Below the pieces are notes generated by a model. That model made no database searches and had not been told where the DNA came from. It saw nothing but the letters and a program-made list of their open reading frames with translations. This document shows, one piece after another, positions 18,342-26,984 of a stretch of DNA of 64,000 nucleotides. The stretch comes from Nocardioides litoris (GTDB taxonomy: Bacteria; Actinomycetota; Actinomycetes; Propionibacteriales; Nocardioidaceae), in the NCBI RefSeq assembly GCF_006346315.1, contig NZ_VDMR01000009.1:124001-188000 (forward strand), in the 5' to 3' direction. Numbering within the stretch: position 1 is the stretch's first letter; the number at the start of each line of letters is the position of its first letter. The position numbers were made by a program, and so were the translations under genes.

Positions 18342-18830
18342 ATGAGCACCACCGCCGTCGTGTGGACCGTGGTCGGCGTCGTCGTCCTCCTCCTGGTGCT
18401 GGCGCTGCTGGCCGTCGCGCTGCGCCGGCGTCGTGAGCGTCGCCGCACCGAGCGGCTCGCCGCGGCCGAGGAGCTGCGTGGCACCGCGGCCGACCAGCAG
18501 GGGCACGTGGCCGCCGCGGCCCGGCGGGCCGAGGTCGCCGACCGCACCGCCGAGGACGCCCGGGCCCGCGCCGACCGCGCCGAGCACGCCGCCGCCGAGG
18601 CCCACCGCGACCTGGCCCGGGCCGAGGCCGAGCAGGAGGACGTCGTGCGCCGGGCCGACGACCTCGACCCGCGCGTCGACACGACCACCGACGACTACAC
18701 CCCCGTCACCGGCCCCGGGATGAAGGCCAGCACCACCCGCGAGGCGACCCCTGGCTCGACCCCCGAGCCGACACCCGAGCCGACCGTCGAGCCCACCCGC
18801 GCGCCCTCGCACCGCGCCGACCCGTCGTAG
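18342..18830 (+). CDS. Membrane-anchored coiled-coil protein
   Basis: The product has 162 residues: an N-terminal membrane helix (about 6-27), an Arg-rich stop-transfer stretch (RRRRERRRTER), then an Ala/Arg/Glu heptad region (about 40-105) that should form a coiled coil, and a Thr/Pro-rich tail. ATG 18342 follows GGAGGGGGA. The arrangement is seen in many small actinobacterial envelope proteins of unknown role. It follows the proline-rich micro-ORF in one transcript. Confidence 0.7.
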   Translation: MSTTAVVWTVVGVVVLLLVLALLAVALRRRRERRRTERLAAAEELRGTAADQQGHVAAAARRAEVADRTAEDARARADRAEHAAAEAHRDLARAEAEQEDVVRRADDLDPRVDTTTDDYTPVTGPGMKASTTREATPGSTPEPTPEPTVEPTRAPSHRADPS

Positions 18831-18832
18831 GA

Positions 18833-19816
18833 CTAGGACGGGTCGGCGGGGGTCGCCAGGACGCGCACGGCCAGCTCGGTCGTGTCGGGCCGGCCGAGGT
18901 GACCCACCACGTGGGCGACCCGGGCGGCGTCGACGGGCAGGCCGCCCGCCGTACCGGGACCCCCGGGGGCGGCGGGGTCGAGGGCGAGGTCGAGGTCGGT
19001 CTCGGCGGTCATCATCCGCCGGTTGAGGTCGAACTGGTCGCGCGCCTCCGGGGCTGCGAGCTTGCGCACCAACCCGGCGCCGACCCGGCGGCCGCCCGCC
19101 TCGAGGGAGAGGGAGTCGACCGCGGCCGCCACCGTGGCCCCGTCGGCGTGCTCGAGGTCGGCCCAGACCGCGTCCATCGAGCCCGCGGCCTCGAGCAGCA
19201 GTGCCGCCGACTTCTCGCCCACCCCGGACACGCCGGGCAGGTTGTCGCTGGCGTCGCCGCGCAGGGCGGCGTAGTCGAGGTACTGCGCGGCGTCGATGCC
19301 GTACATCGTGCGCAGCTTGCGCGGGTCGAGCAGCGGCGAGCCGTGGATGCCGCCGTCGATGAGCCGCAGCACCCGGGTGGCCGCGCTGATGTGGGCGAAG
19401 GAGTCGCGGTCGGAGGTGACCACGACGCACTGCCAGCCCTGCCGGGAGGCCCAGGCGGCCGCCGAGGCGGTGACGTCGTCGGCCTCGAGCCCGGCCGGTG
19501 TCACGCAGTGCAGGCCGGCGGCGGAGAGCATCGGCGCCGCCCGGTCGAGCTGCTCGACGAGCGTCTCGTCCTTCTCCCGCCGCCCGGCTTTGTACGCCGG
19601 GTAGGCCTCGGCCCGCCGGGAGGCCGTGCGGTCGTCGAACCCGAAGACGACCCGGTCGGGCGCGAACCGGTCGATGGCCTCCACGACCTGGCGCAGCATG
19701 CCGTGCAGCGCCCAGGCCGGCCGGCCACCCTGGTCGCGGAGGTCGGACCCGGCCCGGGCGTGGTGGTTGCGGTGCAGCAGGCCGGGCGCGTCGACGACGA
19801 GCACGACCCGGTCCAC
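18833..19816 (-). CDS. 5'-3' exonuclease / flap endonuclease-like protein
   Basis: The product has 327 residues and is a stand-alone homolog of the N-terminal 5' nuclease domain of DNA polymerase I. Key acidic motifs are VVLVVDAPGLLHR, FGFDDRTASRRAEAYPAYKAGR (in two parts), GLEADDVTASAA, VVTSDRDSFAHI and the helix-hairpin-helix GDASDNLPGVSGVGEKSA. It would remove RNA primers or flaps. GTG 19816 was chosen because TAGGAT at 19825-19830 lies eight bases before it; the preceding codon is GTC, which is not a start. Confidence 0.9.
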   Translation of the reverse strand: MDRVVLVVDAPGLLHRNHHARAGSDLRDQGGRPAWALHGMLRQVVEAIDRFAPDRVVFGFDDRTASRRAEAYPAYKAGRREKDETLVEQLDRAAPMLSAAGLHCVTPAGLEADDVTASAAAWASRQGWQCVVVTSDRDSFAHISAATRVLRLIDGGIHGSPLLDPRKLRTMYGIDAAQYLDYAALRGDASDNLPGVSGVGEKSAALLLEAAGSMDAVWADLEHADGATVAAAVDSLSLEAGGRRVGAGLVRKLAAPEARDQFDLNRRMMTAETDLDLALDPAAPGGPGTAGGLPVDAARVAHVVGHLGRPDTTELAVRVLATPADPS

Positions 19817-19935
19817 GACGCGCGATCCTACGGGCCCCTCACCCCAACGGACCGTCGCTCTCCGGGTGTCCACCCTGGGCGGGGGCCGGTGGCACCGTCG
19901 AGGGCCTCATGAGCCTCCCGACCCGCGTCGCCCCG

Positions 19936-20850
19936 TCAGCCCCGCCAGCGGGCTCGACCGCCGCGCCGCAACCGACCGGCGAGGGTCCAGCCGCCACGCA
20001 GCCGCTCGGCCCCCGGCCGAGCGCGGAAGACGTTGCCCTCGTCGTCAGCCGAGCGCGGGCCCCGCAGCACGGCCTGGTCGACCATCGGCCCGACCAGCAG
20101 GTCGTAGACCGCCGGCAGGCCGCGGAAGCCCGCCACGGCGAGCAGGTTGACCGGGCCGACGTGGTCGGCGCGGCGCGGGTGGTCGAGGCGCTTGACCACG
20201 GCCTCGGCGACCCGCTCGGGCGAGACCACCGGCGGCGGCGCCGAGCCCGCTCGGCCGGCGTACGTCGCGGCCTGGCGGTAGATCGGGGTGTCGACCGCGC
20301 CCGGCAGCACCAGGCTGACGTCGACGCCGCGCTCGTGCCGCACCTCGGTCTGCAGCGTGCGCACGAGGCCGAGCTGGCCCCACTTGGCCGAGCAGTAGGC
20401 GCCCATCGAGGGCACCGCGATCTCGGCCAGCAGCGAGCTGACCACGACCAGCGACCCGCCGCCGGCCTCGCGGAAGCGGGGGAGCACGGCGCGGGCCAGG
20501 TGGGCGGTGCCGTCGACGGCGACGTCGACCAGCCGGCGCAGCACCTCGGGCGGCACCTGCTCGACGGTGCCGTAGGCCATCGCCTGGGCGGTGGTCACCG
20601 CCCCGTCGACCTGGCCGTACGCCGCCACGCCGGCCGCCACCGCCCGCTCGACGGCCTCGGCGTCGGTGACGTCGGCCGCGGCGACCACGGCGGGGCCGGG
20701 CAGCTCGTCGGCCACGGCGCGCAGACGTGCCTCGTCACGGGCGACCAGCACGAGCCGGTCGCCGCGGGCGCTCAGCAGGTGGGCCGTGGCCAGGCCGATG
20801 CCGCTGCTGGCGCCGACGACCACGACCGACCGGGGAGAGGTCAGGGCCAC
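19936..20850 (-). CDS. SDR-family oxidoreductase
   Basis: The product has 304 residues. It has GASSGIG at the N-terminus, a DVTDAEAVERA acidic loop, the catalytic Ser in VVSSLLAEI and AYCSAKWG (Y-x3-K). The C-terminal extension with VSPERVAEAVVKRL and AVYDLLVGP is shared with the SDR at 21120, so the two are paralogs. GTG 20850 lies nine bases after the stop of the DUF2945 gene, which probably shares its transcript. The expected NNAG motif reads TTAQA, a variation that may affect catalysis. The substrate is unknown. Confidence 0.88.
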   Translation of the reverse strand: MALTSPRSVVVVGASSGIGLATAHLLSARGDRLVLVARDEARLRAVADELPGPAVVAAADVTDAEAVERAVAAGVAAYGQVDGAVTTAQAMAYGTVEQVPPEVLRRLVDVAVDGTAHLARAVLPRFREAGGGSLVVVSSLLAEIAVPSMGAYCSAKWGQLGLVRTLQTEVRHERGVDVSLVLPGAVDTPIYRQAATYAGRAGSAPPPVVSPERVAEAVVKRLDHPRRADHVGPVNLLAVAGFRGLPAVYDLLVGPMVDQAVLRGPRSADDEGNVFRARPGAERLRGGWTLAGRLRRGGRARWRG

Positions 20851-20859
20851 CGGAGGCCC

Positions 20860-21063
20860 TCAGTCCTTCTCCAGCGTCGACTCCTTGTGGGCCGCCTTCG
20901 ACCCCGACTTCTCCGACTCGACGATCCAGTAGGGCTCGTCGTCGCTCGCCTTGAACTTCTGGCCGTCGTGCTGGAACTCCTTCGTCTTCTTCTCGACCGC
21001 CGTGCCCGTCGTCTTGCCCTGAGAGGTCTTCCAGTGGACCGTGTCGCCCTTGCTGATGCTCAT
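20860..21063 (-). CDS. DUF2945 (HVA1/TUDOR-like) small protein
   Basis: The 67-residue Lys-rich product begins MSISKGDTVHWKTSQGKTTG, has the conserved ASDDEPYWIVESEKSGSKAAHK block and is a full-length DUF2945 domain. This small beta-barrel family is common in soil bacteria and its biochemical role is not established. TAGCGT at 21071-21076 sits seven bases before ATG 21063, so the mRNA is probably leaderless. It is the first gene of a unit with the SDR at 19936 and is divergent from a paralogous SDR. Confidence 0.88.
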   Translation of the reverse strand: MSISKGDTVHWKTSQGKTTGTAVEKKTKEFQHDGQKFKASDDEPYWIVESEKSGSKAAHKESTLEKD

Positions 21064-21119
21064 GCCGTGGACGCTAGGTCCCCCCGGGGGGCCTTCGTCT
21101 CCACCCTTGCGGGGTCCCC

Positions 21120-21995
21120 GTGCTGACCCGGCTGCTGCCGGCCCTGCTGCCCTCCAGCCTGCCCTCGCTGCGCCGTCCCGGCCTGGTCGTGGTGGTGACC
21201 GGGGCCAGCAGCGGCATCGGTGAGGCGACGGCGCTCCGGGCCGCCTCGGAGAGCCACCACCTCGTGCTGGTCGCCCGCCGCCGGGAGGTCCTGGAGGAGG
21301 TCGCCGAGCGGTGCTGGCAGGCCGGCGCGGCCTCGGTCACGGTCGAGGCCGCCGACGTGGGCGACGACGACGCGATCGCCGGGGTCGTCGAGCGGACCGT
21401 GGCCCAGCACGGGCGCCTCGACGCGGTGCTGCACTGCGCCGGCATCGTGACCTACGGCCGCACCGAGGACGTCTCGGCCGACGACTTCGCCTCGGTCATC
21501 TCCACCAACCTCCTCGGCACGGCCACGGTGGCGCGCCACGTGGTGCCCGTGCTGCGCCGCCAGGAGAAGGGCGCGCTGGTCATCGTGGGCTCGCTCCTCG
21601 GCCACATCGCGATCCCCGAGATGACGCCGTACGTCGTGAGCAAGTGGGGCGTGCGGGCCCTGGCCCGCCAGCTGCAGGTCGAAAACGTCGACAAGCCCAA
21701 CGTGCACATCAGCCACGTGTCACCGGGCAGCGTCGACACCCCGATCTACGACAACGCCCTCGACGACGCGGGCGGCGTCAACCAGCCGCCGCCGCCGACG
21801 ATCAGCCCCGAGCGGGTCGCGCGGATCGTGCTCGACTGCGTGGGTCCGCGCATCCCGGGTACCGGCGGCGACGTGCAGACCTCCCTGAGCAACTACGGCA
21901 TCATGGCCGCCTACACGTTCGCCCCGTGGGCCTACGACCGCCTCGTCGGACCCGTCTTCGACGCCGTGTCGCGGCGCCGGGGCAAGGAGGACTGA
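21120..21995 (+). CDS. SDR-family oxidoreductase with C-terminal extension
   Basis: The product has 291 residues, with TGASSGIGEATAL, LDAVLHCAGIV, the catalytic Ser in IVGSLLGHI and YVVSKWG. The extension PTISPERVARIVLDC with AYDRLVGPVFDAV aligns with that of the SDR at 19936. Its N-terminus (LTRLLPALLPSSLPSL) is hydrophobic and could associate with membrane. GTG 21120 has no clear ribosome site, and a start further in is possible. recQ follows after four bases. Confidence 0.85.
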   Translation: MLTRLLPALLPSSLPSLRRPGLVVVVTGASSGIGEATALRAASESHHLVLVARRREVLEEVAERCWQAGAASVTVEAADVGDDDAIAGVVERTVAQHGRLDAVLHCAGIVTYGRTEDVSADDFASVISTNLLGTATVARHVVPVLRRQEKGALVIVGSLLGHIAIPEMTPYVVSKWGVRALARQLQVENVDKPNVHISHVSPGSVDTPIYDNALDDAGGVNQPPPPTISPERVARIVLDCVGPRIPGTGGDVQTSLSNYGIMAAYTFAPWAYDRLVGPVFDAVSRRRGKED

Positions 21996-21999
21996 CCCG

Positions 22000-23559
22000 G
22001 TGTCCGACGGCATCCGCATCGCGGCCCGCCGCTTCGGCGTCGACCGCCCCCAGGACTGGCAGGTCGACGCCGTCCGCGCCGCGGTCGGCGGGCGCGACGT
22101 GCTCGTGGTCGCGCCGACCGGCGGCGGCAAGTCGCTGGTCTACCAGCTCGCCGGGATCGAGCGTGACGGCTGGACGCTGGTCGTCTCGCCCCTGCTGGCC
22201 CTGCAGGCCGACCAGGTCGAGCACCTGGAGGCCGCCGGCCTGACCGCGGCCCGGTTGAGCTCGGCCGAGGGCAAGCGCCGGCGCCGCGAGGTGCTGGACG
22301 CAGTGGCCGACGGCTCGCTCGACGTGCTCCTGGTCGCCCCCGAGCAGCTCGCGGGCGCCCTCGGCGACGAGCTGGCCCAGCACCCGCCGGGCCTGGTCTG
22401 CGTCGACGAGGCGCACTGCGTCTCGGAGTGGGGCCACGACTTCCGTCCCGACTACCTCCGCCTCGGCGCCCTCGTGCGCCGCCTCGGCGGCGACGCCCCC
22501 GTCATCGCGATGACCGCGACGGCCGCCCCGCCGGTGCGCGCGTCGGTGGTCGAGCGGCTCGGGCTCGACGACCCGCTCGTGGTCAGCACCGACCTGCAGC
22601 GGCCCAACCTGCGCTACGCCGTGGAGCAGGTGCCCGACCGCGACCGGCAGCTGGCGGCCGTGCTGGCCCGGGTCGACGCCGAGCCCGCCGGGTCCGCGGT
22701 GCTGGTCTACGCCCGCACCCGCCGCTCCACCGAGGAGGTCGCGGCGGCCCTGCGCGACGCCGGCCGCGACGCCGAGCACTTCCACGCCGGGCTCGGGACC
22801 AGGGCCCGGGCCGACGTGCAGCGGCGGTTCATGGCGGGCGAGCTCGACGTGCTCGTCGCGACGTCCGCGTTCGGCATGGGCGTCGACAAGGCCGACGTGC
22901 GCCTGGTCGTGCACGTCGAGGCGCCGCCGTCGCTCGACGACTACGTGCAGGAGACCGGGCGCGGGGGTCGCGACGGCGACGAGGCCGGCGTGCTGCTGGT
23001 GCACCGGCCCGAGGACCTCTCGCTGGGCCGGTTCTTCGCCGCCGGCGTGCCGCGGCGCGGCTCGGTGGAGAAGGTGCTGGCCGCCCTGCGCGACGGCGCC
23101 GACCCCGCCGACCCGGCCGCGGTCGCCGAGGCCACCGGGCTCGGCCGCCAGGCCGCGCAGCGGGTGCTCAACCTGGTCGACCTCCTCGACCCGGAGGAGG
23201 AGCGGACGGTCGCGGCCGTCCGCGAGAAGGCCGAGGCCCGGCAGCGGCTCGAGCGCAGCCGCGTCGACCTCGTGCGGGAGTACGCCGACACGCAGCGGTG
23301 CCGGTCGGCGTACCTGCTGGGCTACCTGGGCGAGCAGGTCGACCGCTGCGGCACCTGCGACAACTGCGAGGCCGGCGTCGCCGCCGAGGAGCACGCCGAC
23401 GACTCGCTCGGCGCGGCCTCGCTCGAGCACCCGACCTTCGGCCACGGCACGGTCGTGGAGACCGAGGACGACCGGGTGACCGTGCTGTTCGAGGAGGCCG
23501 GCTACAAGACGCTCGCGCGCGACGTCGTCGAGGACCGCGACATGGTCGCGGAGGCCTGA
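22000..23559 (+). CDS. recQ: RecQ-family ATP-dependent DNA helicase with Tudor-like tail
   Basis: The 519-residue superfamily 2 helicase has Walker A K44 (APTGGGKSLVYQ), DEAH at 136-139 (DEAHCVSEWGHDFR), motif VI QETGRGGRDG and a RecQ-type zinc site (RCRSAYLL... CGTCDNC). An HRDC domain is absent. Instead the last 45 residues read HPTFGHGTVVE, DDRVTVLFEEAGYKTL, which resembles the Tudor-like C-terminal domain of PcrA/UvrD. GTG 22000 lies nine bases after GGAGG and four bases after the upstream stop. It unwinds DNA 3'-5' in repair or fork restart. Confidence 0.93.
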   Translation: MSDGIRIAARRFGVDRPQDWQVDAVRAAVGGRDVLVVAPTGGGKSLVYQLAGIERDGWTLVVSPLLALQADQVEHLEAAGLTAARLSSAEGKRRRREVLDAVADGSLDVLLVAPEQLAGALGDELAQHPPGLVCVDEAHCVSEWGHDFRPDYLRLGALVRRLGGDAPVIAMTATAAPPVRASVVERLGLDDPLVVSTDLQRPNLRYAVEQVPDRDRQLAAVLARVDAEPAGSAVLVYARTRRSTEEVAAALRDAGRDAEHFHAGLGTRARADVQRRFMAGELDVLVATSAFGMGVDKADVRLVVHVEAPPSLDDYVQETGRGGRDGDEAGVLLVHRPEDLSLGRFFAAGVPRRGSVEKVLAALRDGADPADPAAVAEATGLGRQAAQRVLNLVDLLDPEEERTVAAVREKAEARQRLERSRVDLVREYADTQRCRSAYLLGYLGEQVDRCGTCDNCEAGVAAEEHADDSLGAASLEHPTFGHGTVVETEDDRVTVLFEEAGYKTLARDVVEDRDMVAEA

Positions 23560-23726
23560 GGCCGCACTTTCACCCCTCCGCAGGAGGCCCCCGGGCCCCG
23601 CTCACCCGCCCGGAGGGGTTCGGGGCGCGCGGGCACCGGCCTACGGTCGAGGAACCGCCTCGACCCCGTGTGCCGCCCTCCGTGCGCCCGGTGGATCGGG
23701 ACCCGACACACCTTTTTCGGAGGGTC

Positions 23727-24542
23727 ATGCCTGTCTGCCCGCACGACGACCGCGCGCTGTCCCGCGAGGAGCGATCCCGCCGCACGGCGGAGCTCCTGGT
23801 CCGGGCCCGGTCCACCGCGGACGCCGCCGAACGGCAGGACGTGCTGGGCGAGGTCGTGGTCCTCAACCGACGCGTCGCCGACGCGGTCGCCTCCCGCTAC
23901 CGCGACCGGGGCGTGCCGCTGGAGGACCTCCAGCAGGCGGCGTACGAGGGGCTGGTCAAGGCCGTGCAGCGCTACGACGCCGAGCGCGCCGAGGACCTGC
24001 TGACCTTCGCCGTGCCGACGATCCGCGGCGAGGTGCAGCGGCACTTCCGCGACCGGTCCTGGATGGTGCGCCCGCCCCGCCGCGTGCAGGAGCTGCAGCA
24101 GCGGCTCAACGCCACGATCTCCCGCATGGCCTCCGAGCTCGGCCGCGAGCCCGAGGACGCCGAGGTCCGGGCCGAGCTCGACCTCGGAGCCGGGGAGTAC
24201 GCCGAGGTCGTCTCGGCGTTCGGCTGCTTCTCCCCGCCCAGCCTCGACCGGCCGGTCGGGCCGTCGGGCGCCGGCGACGACGTGGGCTCGACGCTCGGCG
24301 AGCTCATCGCCGACGACCGCGAGGACGAGCTGGCCGCCGAGGCCCGCTGCATGGTCGGCCCGGCGTTCGCCGGGCTCGGCGTGCGCGACCAGCGGCTGCT
24401 GTTCCTGCGGTTCTGGGAGCAGCGCTCGCAGCGCGAGATCGGCGACGAGCTGGGGCTGACCCAGACCCAGGTCTCGCGGCTGCTGGAGCGGGTGCTGCGC
24501 GACCTGCGGCGGGTCGTGCTGCCGGAGGTCTCGGCGGCCTGA
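23727..24542 (+). CDS. SigB/SigF/SigG-family alternative sigma factor
   Basis: The product has 271 residues. Region 2 is seen in YRDRGVPLEDLQQAAYEGLV and TFAVPTIRGEVQRHFRDRSW, region 3 in VRPPRRVQELQ through LGREPEDAEV, and region 4 in QREIGDELGLTQTQVSRLLERV. These are the marks of group 3 sigma factors normally governed by anti-sigma and anti-anti-sigma partners. None is adjacent, but STAS and HATPase proteins are encoded at 50218 and 50580. ATG 23727 follows a strong GGAGGG site. It probably serves a stress regulon. Confidence 0.93.
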   Translation: MPVCPHDDRALSREERSRRTAELLVRARSTADAAERQDVLGEVVVLNRRVADAVASRYRDRGVPLEDLQQAAYEGLVKAVQRYDAERAEDLLTFAVPTIRGEVQRHFRDRSWMVRPPRRVQELQQRLNATISRMASELGREPEDAEVRAELDLGAGEYAEVVSAFGCFSPPSLDRPVGPSGAGDDVGSTLGELIADDREDELAAEARCMVGPAFAGLGVRDQRLLFLRFWEQRSQREIGDELGLTQTQVSRLLERVLRDLRRVVLPEVSAA

Positions 24543-24556
24543 GCGCCCGCCTCCGG

Positions 24557-24676
24557 TCAGTGGGGCTGGACCGGCGGGTCGTCGGCCTCGGGCGGGACGC
24601 CCGGGTCCTCACCCGGCTGGACGGGGTCGAGGTCGGGCTCGGTGGCGGGCGTGGGCTCGTCGGGCGCGGTGGTCAT
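24557..24676 (-). CDS. Acidic proline-rich microprotein coupled to malQ
   Basis: This 39-residue frame starts at ATG 24676, overlapping the malQ stop as ATGA, and reads MTTAPDEPTPATEPDLDPVQ then PGEDPGVPPEADDPPVQPH. It has only acidic, Pro, Thr and small residues. It mirrors the 46-residue micro-ORF at 18200 in its opening and composition. Translational coupling and the resemblance support expression. It is probably disordered; the role is unknown. Confidence 0.55.
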   Translation of the reverse strand: MTTAPDEPTPATEPDLDPVQPGEDPGVPPEADDPPVQPH

Positions 24677-26478
24677 GGGCGGGAGGTACCCGTTGCCGGC
24701 CCGGTCACCGCGGCCGCCTCGAGCAGGGCCCGTGGGCCGGGGTGCGCGGCCAGCTCGTCGACGGGCACGGGCAGCGGCACGGTCCAGTTGGCGCGCTGGG
24801 TGACGTCGGTGCCGGGCACGTTGGGCCGACGCTCCTCGCCGACCGCGTCCTCCAGGGCGAACGACAGCAGCACCGACGGCGCCCGCCCGAGCTGGGCGTA
24901 CGCCGCGGCGACCGCCTCGTCGACGGTCGCGCCGTCGGCCAGGCCGTCGCGCTGGAGCCGGCCCAGCAGCTCCTCACGGCCCGCGCGGACGTCGTCCTCG
25001 GCCATGTCGGAGGACGCCAGCTGGTCGTCGACGTCCGACCCGGTCCACAGCCCGGCCACGGTGGCCAGGTCGTGGGTGGTGACGGTGGCCAGCGACCCCT
25101 CGGGCCAGGTGGCCGGGTCGTCGTCCTCGAACCACAGCACGCGGTAGCCGAGGATGCGGCGCTCGGCCAGCGCCTCCCGCACGCCGTCCTCGACCGTGCC
25201 GAGGTCCTCACCGACGACGACGGCCTGCGCGCGGTGCGACTCCAGGCAGACGATGTCGAGCAGGTCGTCGGCGGGGTAGCGCACGTAGCAGCCCTCCTGC
25301 GGCCCGGCCTCCTGCGGGATCCACCACAGCCGGAACAGGCCCATCACGTGGTCGATGCGCAGGCCACCCGCGCCGGCGATCGTGGCGCGCACCGACTGCA
25401 CGAACGGCTCGTAGTCGGCCGCCCGCAGCCGCCACGGCACGAACGGCGGTGACCCCCAGTCCTGGCCGACGGAGTTGAGGGCGTCGGGCGGTGCGCCGAC
25501 GGTCACCCCGTCGGCCATCACGCCCTGCCACGCCCACGCGTCGGCCCCGCCGCCGGAGACGCCGACCGGGAGGTCCTGCACCACCGTCAGGTCGCCGGTG
25601 GCCTCGGCCAGCTGCTCGGCCAGCCGCCACTGCAGCCAGGCGTGGAACGACACGTCGTCGGCGAGCTCGGACCGCACCCGGCCGGCCGCCTCCCCGCGCG
25701 GGTCGTGCAGCTCGGCGGGCCAGGTGTGCCAGTCCGCGCCGTGCTCGGCTGCCAGCACCGACCAGGTCGCGAAGTCCTCCAGGGCCTCGCCCTGCTCGGC
25801 CCGCCAGGTCGTGAAGCCCTCGTCGCCGGCCCCGTGCTCGTCGTACCTGGCGCGCAGGAGGCGCAGCTTGAAGGTCCAGGCTGCGTCGCGGTCGATGCCC
25901 TCGATCGGGGTCGCCGGCACCTCGTCGACGCGCAGGTAGACCGGGTTGCGGAAGCGCCGGGTCGCCGGGAGGTACGGCGAGGACTCCAGCGGCAGCACCG
26001 GCGCGACCGCGTGCAGCGGGTTGACCACGAGGAACCCGCCGCCGAGGTCCTCCGTCCACTCGCGCAGCGTCCGGAGGTCGCCCAGGTCGCCGACCCCGGC
26101 GCTGCGGGTCGACGTGGCGGCGTACAGCTGGACCGACCAGCCCCACTGCTGCTCCGGCGGCACCCAGCACTGGCCGGGGGAGACGACCAGGCGCCGCTCG
26201 CGGCCGTCGGTCGCGACGAGCACGTGGTAGCCGAACGGGAGGTCGTCGGGCACGACGTCGTCGAGGGTCGCCGTGCCGCCGCCCTCCAGCCGCACCTCGC
26301 CCCGGAGGCCGGTACGCCGGCCGCGGCGGGTCACCACCGGCGCCGTCTCCTCGAGGTCGGCGGGCGGCTCGCCCATCACGGCCCGCACCCGCTCGACCGT
26401 CGCCTCGGACACCTCGTGCGGCTCGTCGTCGGCGTCGATCCAGGTGCGCTGGACGGGGTCATCCACGGGACCAGTCAT
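24673..26478 (-). CDS. malQ: 4-alpha-glucanotransferase
   Basis: MalQ (amylomaltase, GH77) transfers maltodextrin segments in maltose and glycogen metabolism. The 601-residue product begins with an N-terminal domain found in actinobacterial MalQ (about 1-110), then the catalytic barrel. Seen are WGWSVQLYAATSTRSAGVGD, SSPYLPATRRFRNPVYL, the nucleophile Asp in GGLRIDHVMGLFRLWW, the acid/base Glu in VVVGEDLGTV, and TTHDLATVAG. ATG 26478 begins MTGPVDDPVQRTWID. It is followed by an overlapping acidic micro-ORF. No other maltose genes are near. Confidence 0.95.
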   Translation of the reverse strand: MTGPVDDPVQRTWIDADDEPHEVSEATVERVRAVMGEPPADLEETAPVVTRRGRRTGLRGEVRLEGGGTATLDDVVPDDLPFGYHVLVATDGRERRLVVSPGQCWVPPEQQWGWSVQLYAATSTRSAGVGDLGDLRTLREWTEDLGGGFLVVNPLHAVAPVLPLESSPYLPATRRFRNPVYLRVDEVPATPIEGIDRDAAWTFKLRLLRARYDEHGAGDEGFTTWRAEQGEALEDFATWSVLAAEHGADWHTWPAELHDPRGEAAGRVRSELADDVSFHAWLQWRLAEQLAEATGDLTVVQDLPVGVSGGGADAWAWQGVMADGVTVGAPPDALNSVGQDWGSPPFVPWRLRAADYEPFVQSVRATIAGAGGLRIDHVMGLFRLWWIPQEAGPQEGCYVRYPADDLLDIVCLESHRAQAVVVGEDLGTVEDGVREALAERRILGYRVLWFEDDDPATWPEGSLATVTTHDLATVAGLWTGSDVDDQLASSDMAEDDVRAGREELLGRLQRDGLADGATVDEAVAAAYAQLGRAPSVLLSFALEDAVGEERRPNVPGTDVTQRANWTVPLPVPVDELAAHPGPRALLEAAAVTGPATGTSRP

Positions 26479-26554
26479 GGCGCATGGCTACCAGACACCC
26501 CCTCCACCCGTGTGGGGCATGCCCACCGCGCCTCGGCGTGGCTACCGTCGATCC

Positions 26555-26827
26555 ATGCCCGCAGGGAAGAAGCCCGGACCCAGCGTCAAGGACCCCGACA
26601 CCTACGAGGCGCTGCGCGACGAGGGCGCGAGCAAGGAGAAGGCGGCCCGCATCGCCAACGCCTCCGCCGCCGAGGGCAAGTCCACCGTCGGCCGCCGCGG
26701 CGGGAAGTCTCCCTCCTACGAGGAGTGGACGGTCAAGGACCTGCGCAAGCGCGCCGCCGAGATCGGCATCGACGGCCGCTCGTCGATGAAGAAGGACGAG
26801 CTCGTCGAGGCCCTCCGCAACCACTGA
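26555..26827 (+). CDS. Small basic protein with Rho-N/SAP-like C-terminus
   Basis: The product has 90 residues. The N-terminal half (KDPDTYEALRDEGASKEKAA, RIANASAAEG) resembles a small conserved actinobacterial domain (DUF7218-like). The C-terminal half (YEEWTVKDLRKRAAEIGIDG, RSSMKKDELVEALR) is a Rho N-terminal or SAP-like helical motif that binds nucleic acid. The basic centre (GRRGGKS) fits this. TACCGT at 26543-26548 is six bases before ATG 26555. A DNA- or RNA-associated role is likely but inferred. Confidence 0.8.
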   Translation: MPAGKKPGPSVKDPDTYEALRDEGASKEKAARIANASAAEGKSTVGRRGGKSPSYEEWTVKDLRKRAAEIGIDGRSSMKKDELVEALRNH

Positions 26828-26899
26828 CCGGCCGGCTGAGGACAGCGCCCGGCGCCTGTCCTCAAGGCCGCCGCAGCCGGAAGTCCACCTCACCCAACG

Positions 26900-26938
26900 G
26901 TGGTCGAGGAGGGCGCCCCGCGCCCGTCTCGAGGCCAC
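26900..26938 (+). repeat. REP-like palindromic element
   Basis: This copy reads GTGGTCGAGGA, then the inner palindrome GGGCGC-CCC-GCGCCC, then GTCTCGAGGCCAC. The outer arms match the copies at 3269, 3337, 28367 and 28500, while the inner stem has a different but self-complementary sequence. It lies 46 bases before the broken DUF222/HNH gene. Confidence 0.8.
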
Positions 26939-26984
26939 TCCACAGGACCCTCCACAGCATCGAACACGTCGGCGATAACTGTCC

